NCBI GenBank assembly: GCA_001725325.1
Contig: MEFY01000002.1
Coordinates: 2,235,559 to 2,299,558, forward strand
Direction: 5' to 3'
Source of the DNA: Leifsonia sp. SCN 70-46
GTDB taxonomy: Bacteria; Actinomycetota; Actinomycetes; Actinomycetales; Microbacteriaceae
Length of the DNA: 64,000 nucleotides
Of the stretch, positions 21,614 through 38,165 are shown piece after piece; within the stretch, counting starts at the first letter, position 1; the number at the start of each line of letters is the position of its first letter. Both the position numbers and the translations under genes were made by a program. Below the pieces are notes generated by a model. That model made no database searches. It saw only the letters and a list, made by a program, of their open reading frames with translations, and was not told the origin of the DNA.

Positions 21614-21985
21614 ACAGATTCACCCAAGACCAAGCCGGAAGTCGAGTTCTACGAGGGGCCCGAGCCCACCGACCTCGTCATCATCGACATCGAGGAGGGC
21701 ACGGGCGCCGAGGCGAAGCCCGGTGCGACCGTCGACGTGCACTACCTGGGCGTCGACTTCGAGACCGGCGAGGAGTTCGACTCCAGCTGGAGCCGCGGCC
21801 AGTCCATCCAGTTCCCGCTCGCGGGCCTCATCAAGGGCTGGCAGGAGGGCATCCCCGGCATGAAGGTCGGCGGACGCCGCCAGCTCATCTGCCCGCCGCA
21901 CCTCGCCTACGGCCCCGCCGGCGGCGGACACCGCCTGTCGGGCCGCACCCTGACCTTCGTGATCGACCTGCTCGGCACGAACTAG
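21611..21985 (+). CDS. FKBP-type peptidyl-prolyl cis-trans isomerase
   Basis: 124 residues from ATG 21611. A single FKBP domain: VDVHYLGVDFETGEEFDSSW, FPLAGLIKGWQEGIPGMKVGGRRQLICPPHLAYGP (seen in parts) and LTFVIDLL. There is no signal peptide or membrane segment, so it acts in the cytosol as a folding catalyst or chaperone. Upstream extension of the frame runs through the antisense of the deaminase gene and is not real. A strong inverted repeat follows the stop. Confidence 0.93.
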   Translation: MTDSPKTKPEVEFYEGPEPTDLVIIDIEEGTGAEAKPGATVDVHYLGVDFETGEEFDSSWSRGQSIQFPLAGLIKGWQEGIPGMKVGGRRQLICPPHLAYGPAGGGHRLSGRTLTFVIDLLGTN

Positions 21986-21999
21986 CTCGCTGAGCGGAT

Positions 22000-22054
22000 C
22001 GAGCCTGTCGGGGCCTCGCCGACGTCGACCGTCCCCGAGGCCCCGACAGGCTCG
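22000..22054. repeat. long inverted repeat after the FKBP gene
   Basis: GAGCCTGTCGGGGCCTCG (22001-22018) and its exact reverse complement (22036-22053) form an 18-bp perfect stem, extended to 19 by C22000/G22054, with a 17-nt loop. It lies between the FKBP gene and hisE and could end FKBP transcription. The core GAGCCTGTCG recurs in the element at 43770-43822, which suggests a dispersed palindromic repeat family. Confidence 0.8.
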
Positions 22055-22069
22055 GCCCGCCCGAGCCGA

Positions 22070-22075
22070 TACGCT
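22070..22075 (+). promoter_or_regulatory. leaderless -10 for hisE
   Basis: TACGCT is exactly six bases before the hisE GTG (22082). The gap TGTCAC has no Shine-Dalgarno, supporting a leaderless transcript for the hisEG(FI)-trp run. Confidence 0.5.
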
Positions 22076-22081
22076 TGTCAC

Positions 22082-22345
22082 GTGAAATCCTTCGACGACC
22101 TCTTCGCCGAGCTGAGCGAGAAGGCTGTGACGCGGCCCGAGGGCTCGGGCACGGTCGCCGAGCTCGACGCCGGCGTGCACGCGATCGGCAAGAAGATCGT
22201 CGAGGAGGCCGCGGAGGTCTGGATGGCTGCCGAGTACCAGACCGACGCCGAGACTGCCGAGGAGATCTCGCAGCTCATCTACCACCTGCAGGTCCTCATG
22301 GTCGCGAAGGGGCTCACCCCCGCGGACATCTGGCGACATCTGTGA
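22082..22345 (+). CDS. hisE: phosphoribosyl-ATP diphosphatase
   Basis: 87 residues, the standalone HisE length. The all-alpha MazG-like motif [15 protein letters not shown] and [14 protein letters not shown] carry the acidic metal-binding residues. It hydrolyses phosphoribosyl-ATP to phosphoribosyl-AMP, the second histidine step; HisI, encoded further on as a separate protein, performs the third. The GTG start is placed by length and by the -10 six bases upstream. hisG follows after 37 bases. Confidence 0.96.
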   Translation: MKSFDDLFAELSEKAVTRPEGSGTVAELDAGVHAIGKKIVEEAAEVWMAAEYQTDAETAEEISQLIYHLQVLMVAKGLTPADIWRHL

Positions 22346-22382
22346 CTCGTCGCCCCCGTCCGTCATCGACCTAGGAACTACC

Positions 22383-23222
22383 ATGCTGAGAATCGCAGTC
22401 CCCAACAAGGGGTCGCTGAGCGAGACCGCCTCCGAGATGCTCCTCGAGGCGGGATACACGGGCCGCCGCGATCCGCGGGCCCTGAGCGTGCGCGACGAGC
22501 GCAACGACGTCGAGTTCTTCTACCTCCGACCCCGTGACATCGCGACCTACGTGGGGTCCGGCGCGCTCGACGTCGGGATCACGGGCCGCGACCTGCTGCT
22601 CGACTCGCGCAGCCCCGCGCGCGAGATCGCGAGCCTCGACTTCGGCGAGTCGACGTTCCGGTTCGCCGGGCCGCCCGGCGCGTTCGCCGACCTCTCCGCG
22701 CTCGCGGGGCGCCGCGTGGCCACGAGCTACCCGGCGCTCGTCGCCGACTTCCTCGCCCAGCACGGCGTGCAGGTGCAGGTCGTGTCGCTCGACGGCGCCG
22801 TGGAGTCGGCGGTCAAGCTCGGGGTCGCGGATGCCGTCGCCGACGTCGTCTCGACAGGGTCGACCCTGCGGGCCCAGGGCCTCGAGATCTTCGGGCCGGT
22901 CATCCTCGACTCGACGGCCGTGCTCATCAGCACCACGCCCGAGCTCGCGGGCATCACCGTGCTGCAGCGCCGCCTGCAGGGCGTGCTCGTCGCGCGGCAG
23001 TACGTGCTCGTCGACTACGACGTGCCGCTCGCCCTGCTCGAGGCGGCGACGCGCGTGACGCCCGGCATCGAGAGCCCCACGGTCTCGCCGCTGCACGATC
23101 CCGAATGGGTCGCGGTGCGGGCCATGGTGCCGCGCGCCGACACCAACCACGTCATGGACGAGCTGTACGGGATCGGCGCGCGCGCCATCCTCGTGAGCGC
23201 GATCCACGCCGCACGCATATGA
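22383..23222 (+). CDS. hisG: ATP phosphoribosyltransferase, long form
   Basis: 279 residues, the HisG long form. The N-terminal [14 protein letters not shown] and [18 protein letters not shown] segments plus the PRPP loop [18 protein letters not shown] define the catalytic part. The last 80 or so residues ([20 protein letters not shown]) form the ACT-like domain that binds histidine for feedback inhibition. It catalyses the first step of histidine synthesis. It overlaps hisF by ATGA at 23219. Confidence 0.97.
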   Translation: MLRIAVPNKGSLSETASEMLLEAGYTGRRDPRALSVRDERNDVEFFYLRPRDIATYVGSGALDVGITGRDLLLDSRSPAREIASLDFGESTFRFAGPPGAFADLSALAGRRVATSYPALVADFLAQHGVQVQVVSLDGAVESAVKLGVADAVADVVSTGSTLRAQGLEIFGPVILDSTAVLISTTPELAGITVLQRRLQGVLVARQYVLVDYDVPLALLEAATRVTPGIESPTVSPLHDPEWVAVRAMVPRADTNHVMDELYGIGARAILVSAIHAARI

Positions 23223-23971
23223 GCGTCGCCGTACGGGTGATCCCGTGCCTCGACGTGTCCGCCGGGCGGGTCGTCAAGGGCGTCAACTTCCTCAACCTGC
23301 GCGATGCGGGCGACCCCGTCGAGCTCGCGCGCACCTACTACGAGCAGGGTGCGGACGAGATCACGTTCCTCGACGTGACGGCGACCGTGGACGACCGCGC
23401 GACGATGTACGACGTCGTGCGCGCCACGGCCGAGCAGGTCTTCATCCCGCTCACGGTCGGGGGCGGCGTGCGGACGACGGACGACGTGGCGCGGCTGCAG
23501 GCCAACGGTGCCGACAAGATCGGCGTCAACAGCGCGGCGATCGCGCGCCCCGCGCTCCTGGACGAGATCGCAGACCGCTTCGGGGCGCAGGCGCTCGTGC
23601 TCTCGCTCGACGTCAAGCGGCGCGGCGACGGCTGGGTGGTGACGACCCACGGCGGGCGGCAGGAGACCGACATCGACGCGCTCGAGTGGGCCCGCGAGGC
23701 CGTCGAGCGCGGTGCGGGCGAGCTGCTCGTCAACTCGATCGACGCCGACGGCACGAAGAAGGGCTTCGACATCGAGCTCATCCGCGCGGTCCGCGCGGTG
23801 AGCAGCGTGCCCGTCATCGCGAGCGGCGGGGCCGGCGCCGTCGGCGACTTCGCCCCGGCGATCGAGGCCGGTGCCGACGCCGTGCTCGCGGCATCGGTGT
23901 TCCACAACGGCGAGCTGACCGTGGGCCAGGTCAAGCACGCCCTCGACGAGGCAGGGCTGGTGGTGCGATGA
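23219..23971 (+). CDS. hisF: imidazole glycerol phosphate synthase, cyclase subunit
   Basis: 250 residues from ATG 23219. The barrel carries [18 protein letters not shown] with the catalytic Asp, [17 protein letters not shown], and [25 protein letters not shown]. It makes imidazole glycerol phosphate and AICAR using ammonia from HisH. Neither hisH nor hisA is in the window, so the rest of the pathway is elsewhere. It overlaps hisG and hisI by four bases each. Confidence 0.97.
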   Translation: MSVAVRVIPCLDVSAGRVVKGVNFLNLRDAGDPVELARTYYEQGADEITFLDVTATVDDRATMYDVVRATAEQVFIPLTVGGGVRTTDDVARLQANGADKIGVNSAAIARPALLDEIADRFGAQALVLSLDVKRRGDGWVVTTHGGRQETDIDALEWAREAVERGAGELLVNSIDADGTKKGFDIELIRAVRAVSSVPVIASGGAGAVGDFAPAIEAGADAVLAASVFHNGELTVGQVKHALDEAGLVVR

Positions 23972-24333
23972 GCGAGCCGAAGGACGAACGCAGCCTCGAC
24001 CGGGTGAGGTTCGGCGCCGACGGGCTCCTGCCCGCGATCATCCAGCAGTGGGACACCAAGGACGTGCTCATGCTCGGCTACATGAACGCCGAGGCGCTGC
24101 GCCGCACGCTCACGGAGGGCCGCGTGACGTTCTGGAGCCGCAGCCGCCAGGAGTTCTGGCGCAAGGGCGACACGAGCGGCAACGTGCAGTACGTGAAGGC
24201 CGCGGCGCTGGACTGCGACGGCGACACCATCCTCGTGACCGTCGAGCAGCACGGGCCGGCGTGCCACACGGGTGCGCACGCGTGCTTCGACGTCGACCCC
24301 CTCGACCCCGTGGTGGGAGGCTCCCATGAGTAG
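23968..24333 (+). CDS. hisI: phosphoribosyl-AMP cyclohydrolase
   Basis: 121 residues, the monofunctional HisI form. The signature [26 protein letters not shown] and the zinc-binding [20 protein letters not shown] cysteines are complete. It opens the purine ring of phosphoribosyl-AMP. The trpE start lies within its last three codons, linking the histidine and tryptophan genes in one transcript, as in several actinobacteria. Confidence 0.97.
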   Translation: MSEPKDERSLDRVRFGADGLLPAIIQQWDTKDVLMLGYMNAEALRRTLTEGRVTFWSRSRQEFWRKGDTSGNVQYVKAAALDCDGDTILVTVEQHGPACHTGAHACFDVDPLDPVVGGSHE

Positions 24334-25849
24334 CACGACGACCGCCGCGGACTTCACCGCGCGGCTGGAGGCCGGGCACCGCGTGGTGCCGGTGATCCGC
24401 GAGCTCTTCGCGGACGGCGAGACGCCCGTGGGCGTCTACCGCAAGCTCGCGCAGGGCAAGCCGGGCACGTTCCTCCTCGAGTCGGCGGAGCAGGGCGGCA
24501 TCTGGTCGCGCTTCTCGTTCGTGGGCGTCTCGAGCTTCGGCGTGCTCACCCAGACCGGCGACACCGCGACGTGGCTCGACTACGGGCTGCCCGTCGAGCG
24601 CGCCCTGGGCGAGTCGCACCCGGTGGGCCCGCTCGACGCCGTCGCGCACCTGTACGAGCGCTGGAGCACCCCGCACGTCGAGGGGCACCCGCCCCTCACG
24701 GGCGGCCTCGTGGGCTTCATCGGCTGGGAGGCGATCCGTCAGATCGAGCGCCTGCCGAACGTGCCGCCCGCCGACTTCAGCGTGCCCGGGCAGGCGCTGA
24801 GCTTCGTCTCGGAGCTCGTCGTGCTCGACCACCGCTACGGCACCGTGCTGCTCATCGCCGCGGCCCTCAACGACTCCACCGACGAGCGCGATGTGCTCTG
24901 GGGGGATGCCCAGCGCCGCCTCGACGCGATGCAGGCCGCGATCGCCCGCCCCAACGAGGCGTGGCTCGCCGAGGTCGACCTGACCGTCGCGCCGAACCCC
25001 ATCCCGCGCATCCAGCCCGCGGAGTACCACGACGCCATCGAGCGCTCGAAGAAGTACATCGTCGACGGCGACGTCTTCCAGGTCGTCGTCTCGCAGCGGT
25101 TCGACCACGAGGTCACCGCCGACCCGATCGACGTCTACCGCGTGCTGCGCACGCTCAACCCCTCGCCGTACATGTACCTGCTCACGCTCGTCGACCCGGC
25201 GGGGGAGCCGTACTCGATAGTCGGCTCGAGCCCCGAGGCGCTCGTGAAGGTCACCGGCCAGCGCGTCTACATGCACCCCATCGCGGGATCGCGCCCCCGC
25301 GGCGCCACTCCCGAGCGCGACCTCGAGCTCGCCGACGAGCTGCTGGCCGACGCGAAGGAGCAGGCCGAGCACCTCATGCTCGTCGACCTCGCGCGCAACG
25401 ACCTGCTCAAGGTGTGCCGCGCGGGCACCGTCGAGGTCACCGAGTTCATGCAGGTCGAGCGGTTCAGCCACATCATGCACCTCGTCTCGTCGGTCGAGGG
25501 CGACCTGCGGCCGGACGCGAGCTCGGTCGACGTGTTCCGGGCGACATTCCCGGCGGGCACGCTCTCGGGAGCGCCCAAGCCGCGCGCGCTCGAGATCATC
25601 GACGAGCTCGAGCCCGCGCAGCGCGGCGTCTACGGGGGAGTCGTGGGCTACTTCGGCTTCGCGGGCGACGCCGACCTCGCGATAGCCATCCGCACGGCCA
25701 CGATCGTGGGCGGCCTCGCGCGCGTGCAGGCCGGCGCGGGGCTCGTGGCCGACTCCGATCCGGCGGCAGAGCACCAGGAGTCGCAGAACAAGGCTGCGGC
25801 GCCGCTGCGCGCCGTGGCCGTCGCGAACGCCATGAGGCGGGTGCAGTGA
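24326..25849 (+). CDS. trpE: anthranilate synthase component I
   Basis: 507 residues from ATG 24326, preceded by GTGGGAGG five bases away. The N-terminal regulatory motif FLLESAEQGG corresponds to the LLES tryptophan-binding site, so feedback inhibition is expected. The chorismate-binding domain contains DGDVFQVVVSQRF, PIAGSRPRG, DLARNDL and TLSGAPKPRALEIIDELEP. It produces anthranilate from chorismate with TrpG ammonia. trpG and trpD are not in the window. No leader peptide with Trp codons is seen upstream, since the gene overlaps hisI. Confidence 0.97.
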   Translation: MSSTTTAADFTARLEAGHRVVPVIRELFADGETPVGVYRKLAQGKPGTFLLESAEQGGIWSRFSFVGVSSFGVLTQTGDTATWLDYGLPVERALGESHPVGPLDAVAHLYERWSTPHVEGHPPLTGGLVGFIGWEAIRQIERLPNVPPADFSVPGQALSFVSELVVLDHRYGTVLLIAAALNDSTDERDVLWGDAQRRLDAMQAAIARPNEAWLAEVDLTVAPNPIPRIQPAEYHDAIERSKKYIVDGDVFQVVVSQRFDHEVTADPIDVYRVLRTLNPSPYMYLLTLVDPAGEPYSIVGSSPEALVKVTGQRVYMHPIAGSRPRGATPERDLELADELLADAKEQAEHLMLVDLARNDLLKVCRAGTVEVTEFMQVERFSHIMHLVSSVEGDLRPDASSVDVFRATFPAGTLSGAPKPRALEIIDELEPAQRGVYGGVVGYFGFAGDADLAIAIRTATIVGGLARVQAGAGLVADSDPAAEHQESQNKAAAPLRAVAVANAMRRVQ

Positions 25850-26412
25850 CTCCCGCGCGGCTGCGGCTCGTCGTCATCCTCGCCGGCATCGCCGTCGCGG
25901 GGCTCGCGATGCTCGCCTGGACGCAGCCCTGGTTCGAGCTCACGCTCTCGGGCACGCAGACGCTGACGGTCTCCGGCCAGGATGCGGCCCCGGCCCTGTC
26001 CGCGCTCGGACTCGCGTCGCTCGCGCTCCTCGGCGCCCTCTCGATAGCCGGACGCGGCGTGCGGATCGCCCTCGGCGTCGTCGAGGCCGCTATCGGCATC
26101 CTCATCGCCGTCGTGGCGTCGGGGGCGCTCACCGCACCGGTCACCGCGTCGGCCGGCCTCATCACCGAGACCACCGCCATCAGCGGCCCGGAGTCGGTCG
26201 CGGCCCTCGTCACCGCCCTCGTCGTGACCGCCTGGCCGGTCGTCGCGATAGCCGCGGGCGTGCTCACGACGGCGACGGGCGCCGCCGTGCTCGCGACCGC
26301 GCGCCGCTGGCCGGGTCCCACGCGCAAGTACGACACGGGCTCGCGCACGGAGTCCGGCACGCCCGTCGGCGCGTGGGACAGCCTGAGCGACGGCTCCGAC
26401 CCGACCCGCTAG
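25846..26412 (+). CDS. Trp biosynthesis-associated membrane protein (TIGR02234 family)
   Basis: 188 residues from GTG 25846 (GTGA overlap with trpE). Four hydrophobic segments are visible: near 5-25, 48-63, 70-90 and 120-150. The first is followed by the typical WTQPWFELTLSG region. This actinobacterial family sits between trpE and trpC (Rv1610 in M. tuberculosis); its function is unknown. A role in tryptophan precursor handling is inferred only from conserved position. The tail is polar and ends with PTR; the stop TAG forms part of a possible -10 (TAGCAT) for the next gene. Confidence 0.88.
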   Translation: MTPARLRLVVILAGIAVAGLAMLAWTQPWFELTLSGTQTLTVSGQDAAPALSALGLASLALLGALSIAGRGVRIALGVVEAAIGILIAVVASGALTAPVTASAGLITETTAISGPESVAALVTALVVTAWPVVAIAAGVLTTATGAAVLATARRWPGPTRKYDTGSRTESGTPVGAWDSLSDGSDPTR

Positions 26413-26415
26413 CAT
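26410..26415 (+). promoter_or_regulatory. possible -10 overlapping the Trp membrane protein stop
   Basis: TAGCAT, whose TAG is the stop codon of the upstream gene. A start near 26422 would give a 29-nt leader for the HGxxPAAW gene, which has a TGGAG-type ribosome binding site. No -35 is recognised. Confidence 0.3.
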
Positions 26416-26450
26416 TGCCTTCTGTACCCCCACGAAATGGAGCACGATCG

Positions 26451-26696
26451 ATGAGCACGGAGACGAACCACGCCGCGTCCGACCCCGGACACGGAAACTC
26501 GCCTGCCGCCTGGACCGCCGTCATCATCATGCTTGTCGCGTTCGCGATCGGCACCCTGGCCTTCTGGTTCAACATCGTCTGGCTCGTCATAGCGGCAGCC
26601 GGGCTCGTCGTCGTCGGCGCACTCGTGGGCTGGCTCCTCGCCCGTCTCGGGTACGGGGTGGGTGGGGCCAAGCTCCAGCCCAAGGCGCACAGCTAA
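26451..26696 (+). CDS. HGxxPAAW family small membrane protein
   Basis: 81 residues from ATG 26451; the longer frame from 26373 would overlap the previous gene. The name-giving motif HGNSPAAW is at about 14-21, followed by two transmembrane helices (VIIMLVAFAIGTLAFWF and WLVIAAAGLVVVGALVGWLL). The family is confined to actinobacteria and nearly always lies by trpC; its function is unknown. The trpC GTG follows two bases after the stop. Confidence 0.93.
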   Translation: MSTETNHAASDPGHGNSPAAWTAVIIMLVAFAIGTLAFWFNIVWLVIAAAGLVVVGALVGWLLARLGYGVGGAKLQPKAHS

Positions 26697-26698
26697 CA

Positions 26699-27471
26699 GT
26701 GCTCGCCGATCTCGTAGCCGGAGCAGTCGCCGACGCTTCGGAGCGTCGCGCTGCCCGCAGTCTTGCCGCGGTCGAGGCCGCGGCCGCCGAGCGCGCCCCG
26801 GCCATCGACGCCGTCGCCGCGCTCTCGCCGCGCGACCGCGTGCACGTCATCGCCGAGATCAAGCGCGCGAGCCCCTCGCGCGGCCCGCTCGCTGAGATCG
26901 CCGACCCGGCCGCCCTCGCCTCCTCGTACCAGCTCGGCGGCGCCTCGGCGATCAGCGTGCTCACCGAGGGCCGCAGGTTCGGCGGCTCGCTCGCCGACCT
27001 CGAGGCCGTGCGCGACGTGGTCTCCGTGCCGCTCCTGCGCAAGGACTTCATCGCCGACCCCTACCAGGTGGTCGAGGCCCGCGCCTCGGGCGCCGACCTC
27101 GTGCTGCTCATCGTCGCGGCGCTCGAGCAGCCCAGGCTCGTCGAGCTCTTCGGCCTCATCCGCGAGCTGGGCATGACCCCGCTCGTCGAGACCCACAGCG
27201 CGGACGAGGTGTCGCGCGCCCTCGACCTGGGAGCGGAGCTCGTGGGCGTCAACGCGCGCGACCTGAGCACCTTCGAGCTCGACCAGGACCTGTTCGGCAG
27301 GCTCGCCGACTCGATCCCGAGCGGCATCATCCGCATCGCCGAGTCGGCCGTGAAGACGTCGGCCGACGTCGCGCACTACCGGAGGGCCGGCGCCGACGTC
27401 GTGCTCGTCGGTGAGGCGCTCGTGACCAAGGGAGACCCCGTGACCACCCTCCGAGAGTTCTTGGTGCACTG

Positions 27472-27472
<1 letters not shown>
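26699..27472 (+). CDS. trpC: indole-3-glycerol phosphate synthase
   Basis: 257 residues from GTG 26699. The TIM-barrel signatures [40 protein letters not shown] and [13 protein letters not shown] carry the catalytic Lys and Glu residues. It closes the indole ring from carboxyphenylaminodeoxyribulose phosphate. It is monofunctional: no TrpF domain is fused. The stop shares its final A with the trpB ATG. Confidence 0.97.
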
Positions 27473-28676
<1,204 letters not shown>

Positions 28677-28680
<4 letters not shown>

Positions 28681-29459
28681 GCCGCGTCGAAGACCTCATC
28701 GCCGCCAAGAGGGCGGCGGGCACGGGCGCGCTCGTGGGCTACCTGCCCGTGGGCTTCCCCGACCTGCAGACGAGCATCGACGCGGCCGTCGCCCTCGTGG
28801 AGAACGGCGTCGACATCCTCGAGCTCGGCCTGCCGTACTCCGACCCGGTCATGGACGGGCCCGTCATCCAGAAGGCGACCCAGACCGCCCTCGCGGCGGG
28901 CTTCCGCCTCGCGCACGCGTTCGACGCCGTCGCGGCGATCACGTCGCGCGTCGACGCGCCCGCGCTCGTCATGACGTACTGGAACCCCGTGCTCCAGTAC
29001 GGCGTGGACAGGTTCGCCGACGACCTCGCCGCCGCGGGCGGCGCGGGGCTCATCACCCCCGACCTCGTGCCCGACGAGGCGGCCGGCTGGTTCGCCGCCT
29101 CCGACCGCACGGGCCTCGACCGCGTCTTCCTCGCCGCGCCGTCGTCCACCGACGAACGCCTGCACCAGGCCGTGGAGTCGAGCCGCGGCTTCGTCTACGC
29201 GGTGTCGACCATGGGCATCACGGGCGCGCGCGCCGACGTCGACCAGGCCGCCCGTTCGCTCGTGGCCCGGCTGCGCGACGCGGGTGCCACGAGCACGTGC
29301 GTCGGCGTCGGCATCTCGACGGGCGAGCAGGTGCGCGAGGTGCTCGGCTACGCCGACGGCGCCATCGTGGGCTCGGCCCTCGTCGCCGCCCTCGCCGACG
29401 GGGGAGTGCCCGCCGTCGCCCGCGCTGCCGCTGCCCTCGCAGCGGGTACAGTTGCCTAG
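28677..29459 (+). CDS. trpA: tryptophan synthase alpha chain
   Basis: 260 residues from GTG 28677. Catalytic Glu in [24 protein letters not shown] and the Asp-containing loop following it; [13 protein letters not shown] and [13 protein letters not shown] form the phosphate site. It cleaves indole glycerol phosphate to indole and glyceraldehyde 3-phosphate. A -10-like TACAGT (29447-29452) near its 3' end may drive lgt separately. Confidence 0.97.
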
Positions 29460-29482
29460 TCGTTCTTAGAAAGGTGACGGGC

Positions 29483-30574
29483 TTGTCGCTCCTGCCGCTC
29501 AGCATCCCCAGTCCGCCCATCGACTGGCAGATCCCGTGGTCGATCCCGATCGGGTGGCTGCACGGGCTCCTGCCGTTCATCGGCGAGAACCAGGTCATCC
29601 AGATCCACACCTACGCCCTGTGCATCCTGGTGGGCATCGTGCTCGCGACGATCATGGTCAACCACCGCCTCAAGGCGCGCGGCGCCGAGCCGGGCATCGT
29701 GCTCGACGTCATCATCTGGGCCATCCCGCTGGGCCTCGTGGGTGCCCGCCTGTACCACGTGTTCACGCACCCGGGTGACTACTTCTACGACGGTGCCGAC
29801 CCGTGGAACATCTCCAACCCCAAGAGCGTGTGGGCGATCTGGAGCGGCGGCAACGCCCTCTTCGGCTCGCTCATCGGCGGTGCAGTTGGCGCGTGGATCG
29901 GCTGCCGCATCAACGGCCTGCGCTTCTGGACCTTCGCCGACGCCCTCGCGCCCGCCATGCTCCTCGCCCAGGCCGCGGGACGCCTCGGCAACTACTTCAA
30001 CCACGAGCTCTACGGCCAGCCCACCGACCTCCCGTGGGGCCTCGAGATCGAGTCGAGCAACCCGGCGTTCCCCGTCGGCCTCGCCGAGGGCACGCTGTTC
30101 CACCCGACGTTCCTCTACGAGATGATCTGGAACGTCGTCGGCATCGTCTTCCTCCTCACCATGGAGCGCCAGTACCGCCTCGTGAAGAAGACCGTGCTCG
30201 GTGTGACCCTCCCCGTGCCGGTCGGCGACAGGCTCGCCCGCCTGCAGTGGGGCAAGGTCTGGGCGCTCTACATGATCTGGTACGGCGTCGGCCGCGCGTG
30301 GTTCGAGAGCATCCGGGTCGACCCGAGCGAGGTCTTCCTCGGCATCCGCACGAACGTGTGGGGCGCCTTCGCGGCGATCCTGCTGGGCATCATCCTGTTC
30401 GTCGTGCAGTCGCGCCGGCACCCGGGCGCCGAGCCGGGCGCCTACGTGCCGGGTCGCGAGTGGACGCCCGAGGGTGCTGTAGACTCCGGGGACACCTATT
30501 CGGACGCTGACGAACCCGACGACGATGTCGCGGACGCCTCCGAGAAGCTCGCCACAAGCGGCAAGGCAACCTAG
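29483..30574 (+). CDS. lgt: prolipoprotein diacylglyceryl transferase
   Basis: About 363 residues from TTG 29483, preferred because AGGTGA (29472-29477) lies five bases upstream; GTG 29474 would overlap that site. Seven membrane segments, the HTYALCILVGI region and the Lgt signature GRLGNYFNHELYGQPTDLPWG are present. It transfers diacylglycerol to lipobox cysteines, so it would act on the two lipoproteins encoded here. The protein ends with an acidic tail (SDADEPDDDVADASEK), which makes it longer than the E. coli enzyme, as often in actinobacteria. It follows trpA as in M. tuberculosis. Confidence 0.95.
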   Translation: MSLLPLSIPSPPIDWQIPWSIPIGWLHGLLPFIGENQVIQIHTYALCILVGIVLATIMVNHRLKARGAEPGIVLDVIIWAIPLGLVGARLYHVFTHPGDYFYDGADPWNISNPKSVWAIWSGGNALFGSLIGGAVGAWIGCRINGLRFWTFADALAPAMLLAQAAGRLGNYFNHELYGQPTDLPWGLEIESSNPAFPVGLAEGTLFHPTFLYEMIWNVVGIVFLLTMERQYRLVKKTVLGVTLPVPVGDRLARLQWGKVWALYMIWYGVGRAWFESIRVDPSEVFLGIRTNVWGAFAAILLGIILFVVQSRRHPGAEPGAYVPGREWTPEGAVDSGDTYSDADEPDDDVADASEKLATSGKAT

Positions 30575-30656
30575 CTCCTGAACATCTCGCGGAGCAGTCT
30601 TCCCCAGGGCCGCTGACGTCCCCCACCCCTAAGCATCATCGTGAGGACGGTTCCCT

Positions 30657-36678
<6,022 letters not shown>

Positions 36679-36679
36679 G

Positions 36680-36713
36680 TCACACACCACCACCACCACC
36701 ACACCACCACCCA
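36680..36713 (+). repeat. G-free (CAC)n-rich spacer before pyk
   Basis: About 34 bases with no G, dominated by CAC trinucleotides (CACCACCACCACCAC plus a second CACCACCAC run). It directly precedes the pyk Shine-Dalgarno AGAAGGAA (36713-36720). Such a stretch cannot fold into stable RNA and would keep the ribosome binding site open. The repeat is also prone to length change. No promoter is seen in it. Confidence 0.75.
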
Positions 36714-36722
36714 GAAGGAATC

Positions 36723-38165
36723 ATGAGACGAGCAAAAATCGTCGCGACCCTCGGCCCGGCCACATCGAGCTATGAGAACATCCGCGCGATCATCGATGCA
36801 GGTGTCGATGTAGCCCGGATGAACCTCAGCCACGGCTCGTACGCCGTGCACGAGGAGGTCTACGCCAACGTCCGCAAGGCCGCCGAGGACTCGGGCCGGG
36901 CGGTCGCCGTCATGGTCGACCTCCAGGGTCCCAAGATCCGACTCGGCAAGTTCGAGGCCGGCCCCTACGACCTCGCCGTGGGCGACGTCTTCAAGATCAC
37001 CACCGAGGACGTCCTCGGCACCAAGGAGCTCTCGGGCACGACGTTCAAGGGCCTCCCGCAGGACGTCACCCCCGGCGACTTCCTCCTCATCGACGACGGC
37101 AAGGTCAAGGTGCGCGTCACCTCCGTCGACGGACCGGTCGTCACGACCGAGGTCGTCGTCGCGGGCGCCGTCTCCAACAACAAGGGCATCAACCTGCCCG
37201 GCGTCGCCGTCAACGTCCCCGCGCTGTCCGAGAAGGACGAGGATGACCTCCGCTGGGGCCTCAAGCTCGGTGCCGACCTCATCGCCCTCTCGTTCGTGCG
37301 CAACGCCGACGACATCGTGCGCGTGCACGAGATCATGGCCGAGGAGGGCGTACGCGTGCCCGTCATCGCCAAGATCGAGAAGCCCCAGGCAGTCGACCAC
37401 CTCGAGGCCATCATCGACGCGTTCGACGCGATCATGGTCGCCCGCGGCGACCTCGGCGTCGAGCTGCCCCTCGAGGCCGTGCCGATCGTGCAGAAGCGCA
37501 CGGTCGAGCTCGCGCGCCGCATGGCCAAGCCCGTCATCGTCGCGACGCAGATGCTCGAGTCGATGATCAGCAGCCCGGTTCCCACGCGCGCCGAGACCTC
37601 CGACGTCGCCAACGCCATCCTCGACGGCGCGGACGCGGTCATGCTCTCCGGCGAGACGAGCGTGGGCGCCTACCCCGTCATCACCGTGCAGACCATGGCC
37701 CGCATCGTCGCCTCGACGGAGGACCACGGCCTCGAGCGCATCCCCCCGCTCGGCACGAAGCCGCGCACGCAGGGCGGCGCGATCACGCTCGCCGCCGCCG
37801 AGGTCGCCGACTTCGTCGACGCGAAGTACGTGTGCGTGTTCACGGAGTCCGGCGACGCCGCACGCCGCATGTCGCGCCTGCGCTTCCGCATCCCCATGAA
37901 GGCGTTCACGCCCGAGCCGGGCGTGCGACGCCGCATGGCGCTCATCTGGGGCATCGAGTCGTTCGTCGTCGACCGCGTCAACCACACCGACGCGATGTAC
38001 CGCCAGGTCGACGAGGTGCTCCTCCGCGAGGGCCTCGCCGAGGTCGGCGACAAGGTCGTCGTGATCTCCGGCTCCCCTCCCGGCATCTCCGGCTCGACCA
38101 ACGACATGCGCGTGCACACCATCGGCGACGCGATCAACGCTGCGGCACCGGCCTGGCAGGACTAG
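36723..38165 (+). CDS. pyk: pyruvate kinase
   Basis: 480 residues. N-terminal RRAKIVATLGPAT, the MNLSHGS substrate loop, VMVDLQGPKIRLG, and the catalytic signature VIAKIEKPQAVDHLEAI with MVARGDLGVELP. The C-terminal allosteric domain is present. It converts phosphoenolpyruvate plus ADP to pyruvate and ATP. The Shine-Dalgarno AGAAGGAA sits close before the ATG behind a CAC-repeat spacer. The DUF1653 frame begins inside its last codons. Confidence 0.98.
   Translation: MRRAKIVATLGPATSSYENIRAIIDAGVDVARMNLSHGSYAVHEEVYANVRKAAEDSGRAVAVMVDLQGPKIRLGKFEAGPYDLAVGDVFKITTEDVLGTKELSGTTFKGLPQDVTPGDFLLIDDGKVKVRVTSVDGPVVTTEVVVAGAVSNNKGINLPGVAVNVPALSEKDEDDLRWGLKLGADLIALSFVRNADDIVRVHEIMAEEGVRVPVIAKIEKPQAVDHLEAIIDAFDAIMVARGDLGVELPLEAVPIVQKRTVELARRMAKPVIVATQMLESMISSPVPTRAETSDVANAILDGADAVMLSGETSVGAYPVITVQTMARIVASTEDHGLERIPPLGTKPRTQGGAITLAAAEVADFVDAKYVCVFTESGDAARRMSRLRFRIPMKAFTPEPGVRRRMALIWGIESFVVDRVNHTDAMYRQVDEVLLREGLAEVGDKVVVISGSPPGISGSTNDMRVHTIGDAINAAAPAWQD

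Noticed and set aside
24300-24330. Tryptophan attenuator before trpE
   Set aside because: trpE overlaps hisI; no leader peptide with tandem Trp codons or terminator hairpin exists.
36681-36711. CAC repeats as a poly-His coding piece or CRISPR-like repeat
   Set aside because: No frame joins it to a start and stop, the unit is 3 bases, and there are no spacers.
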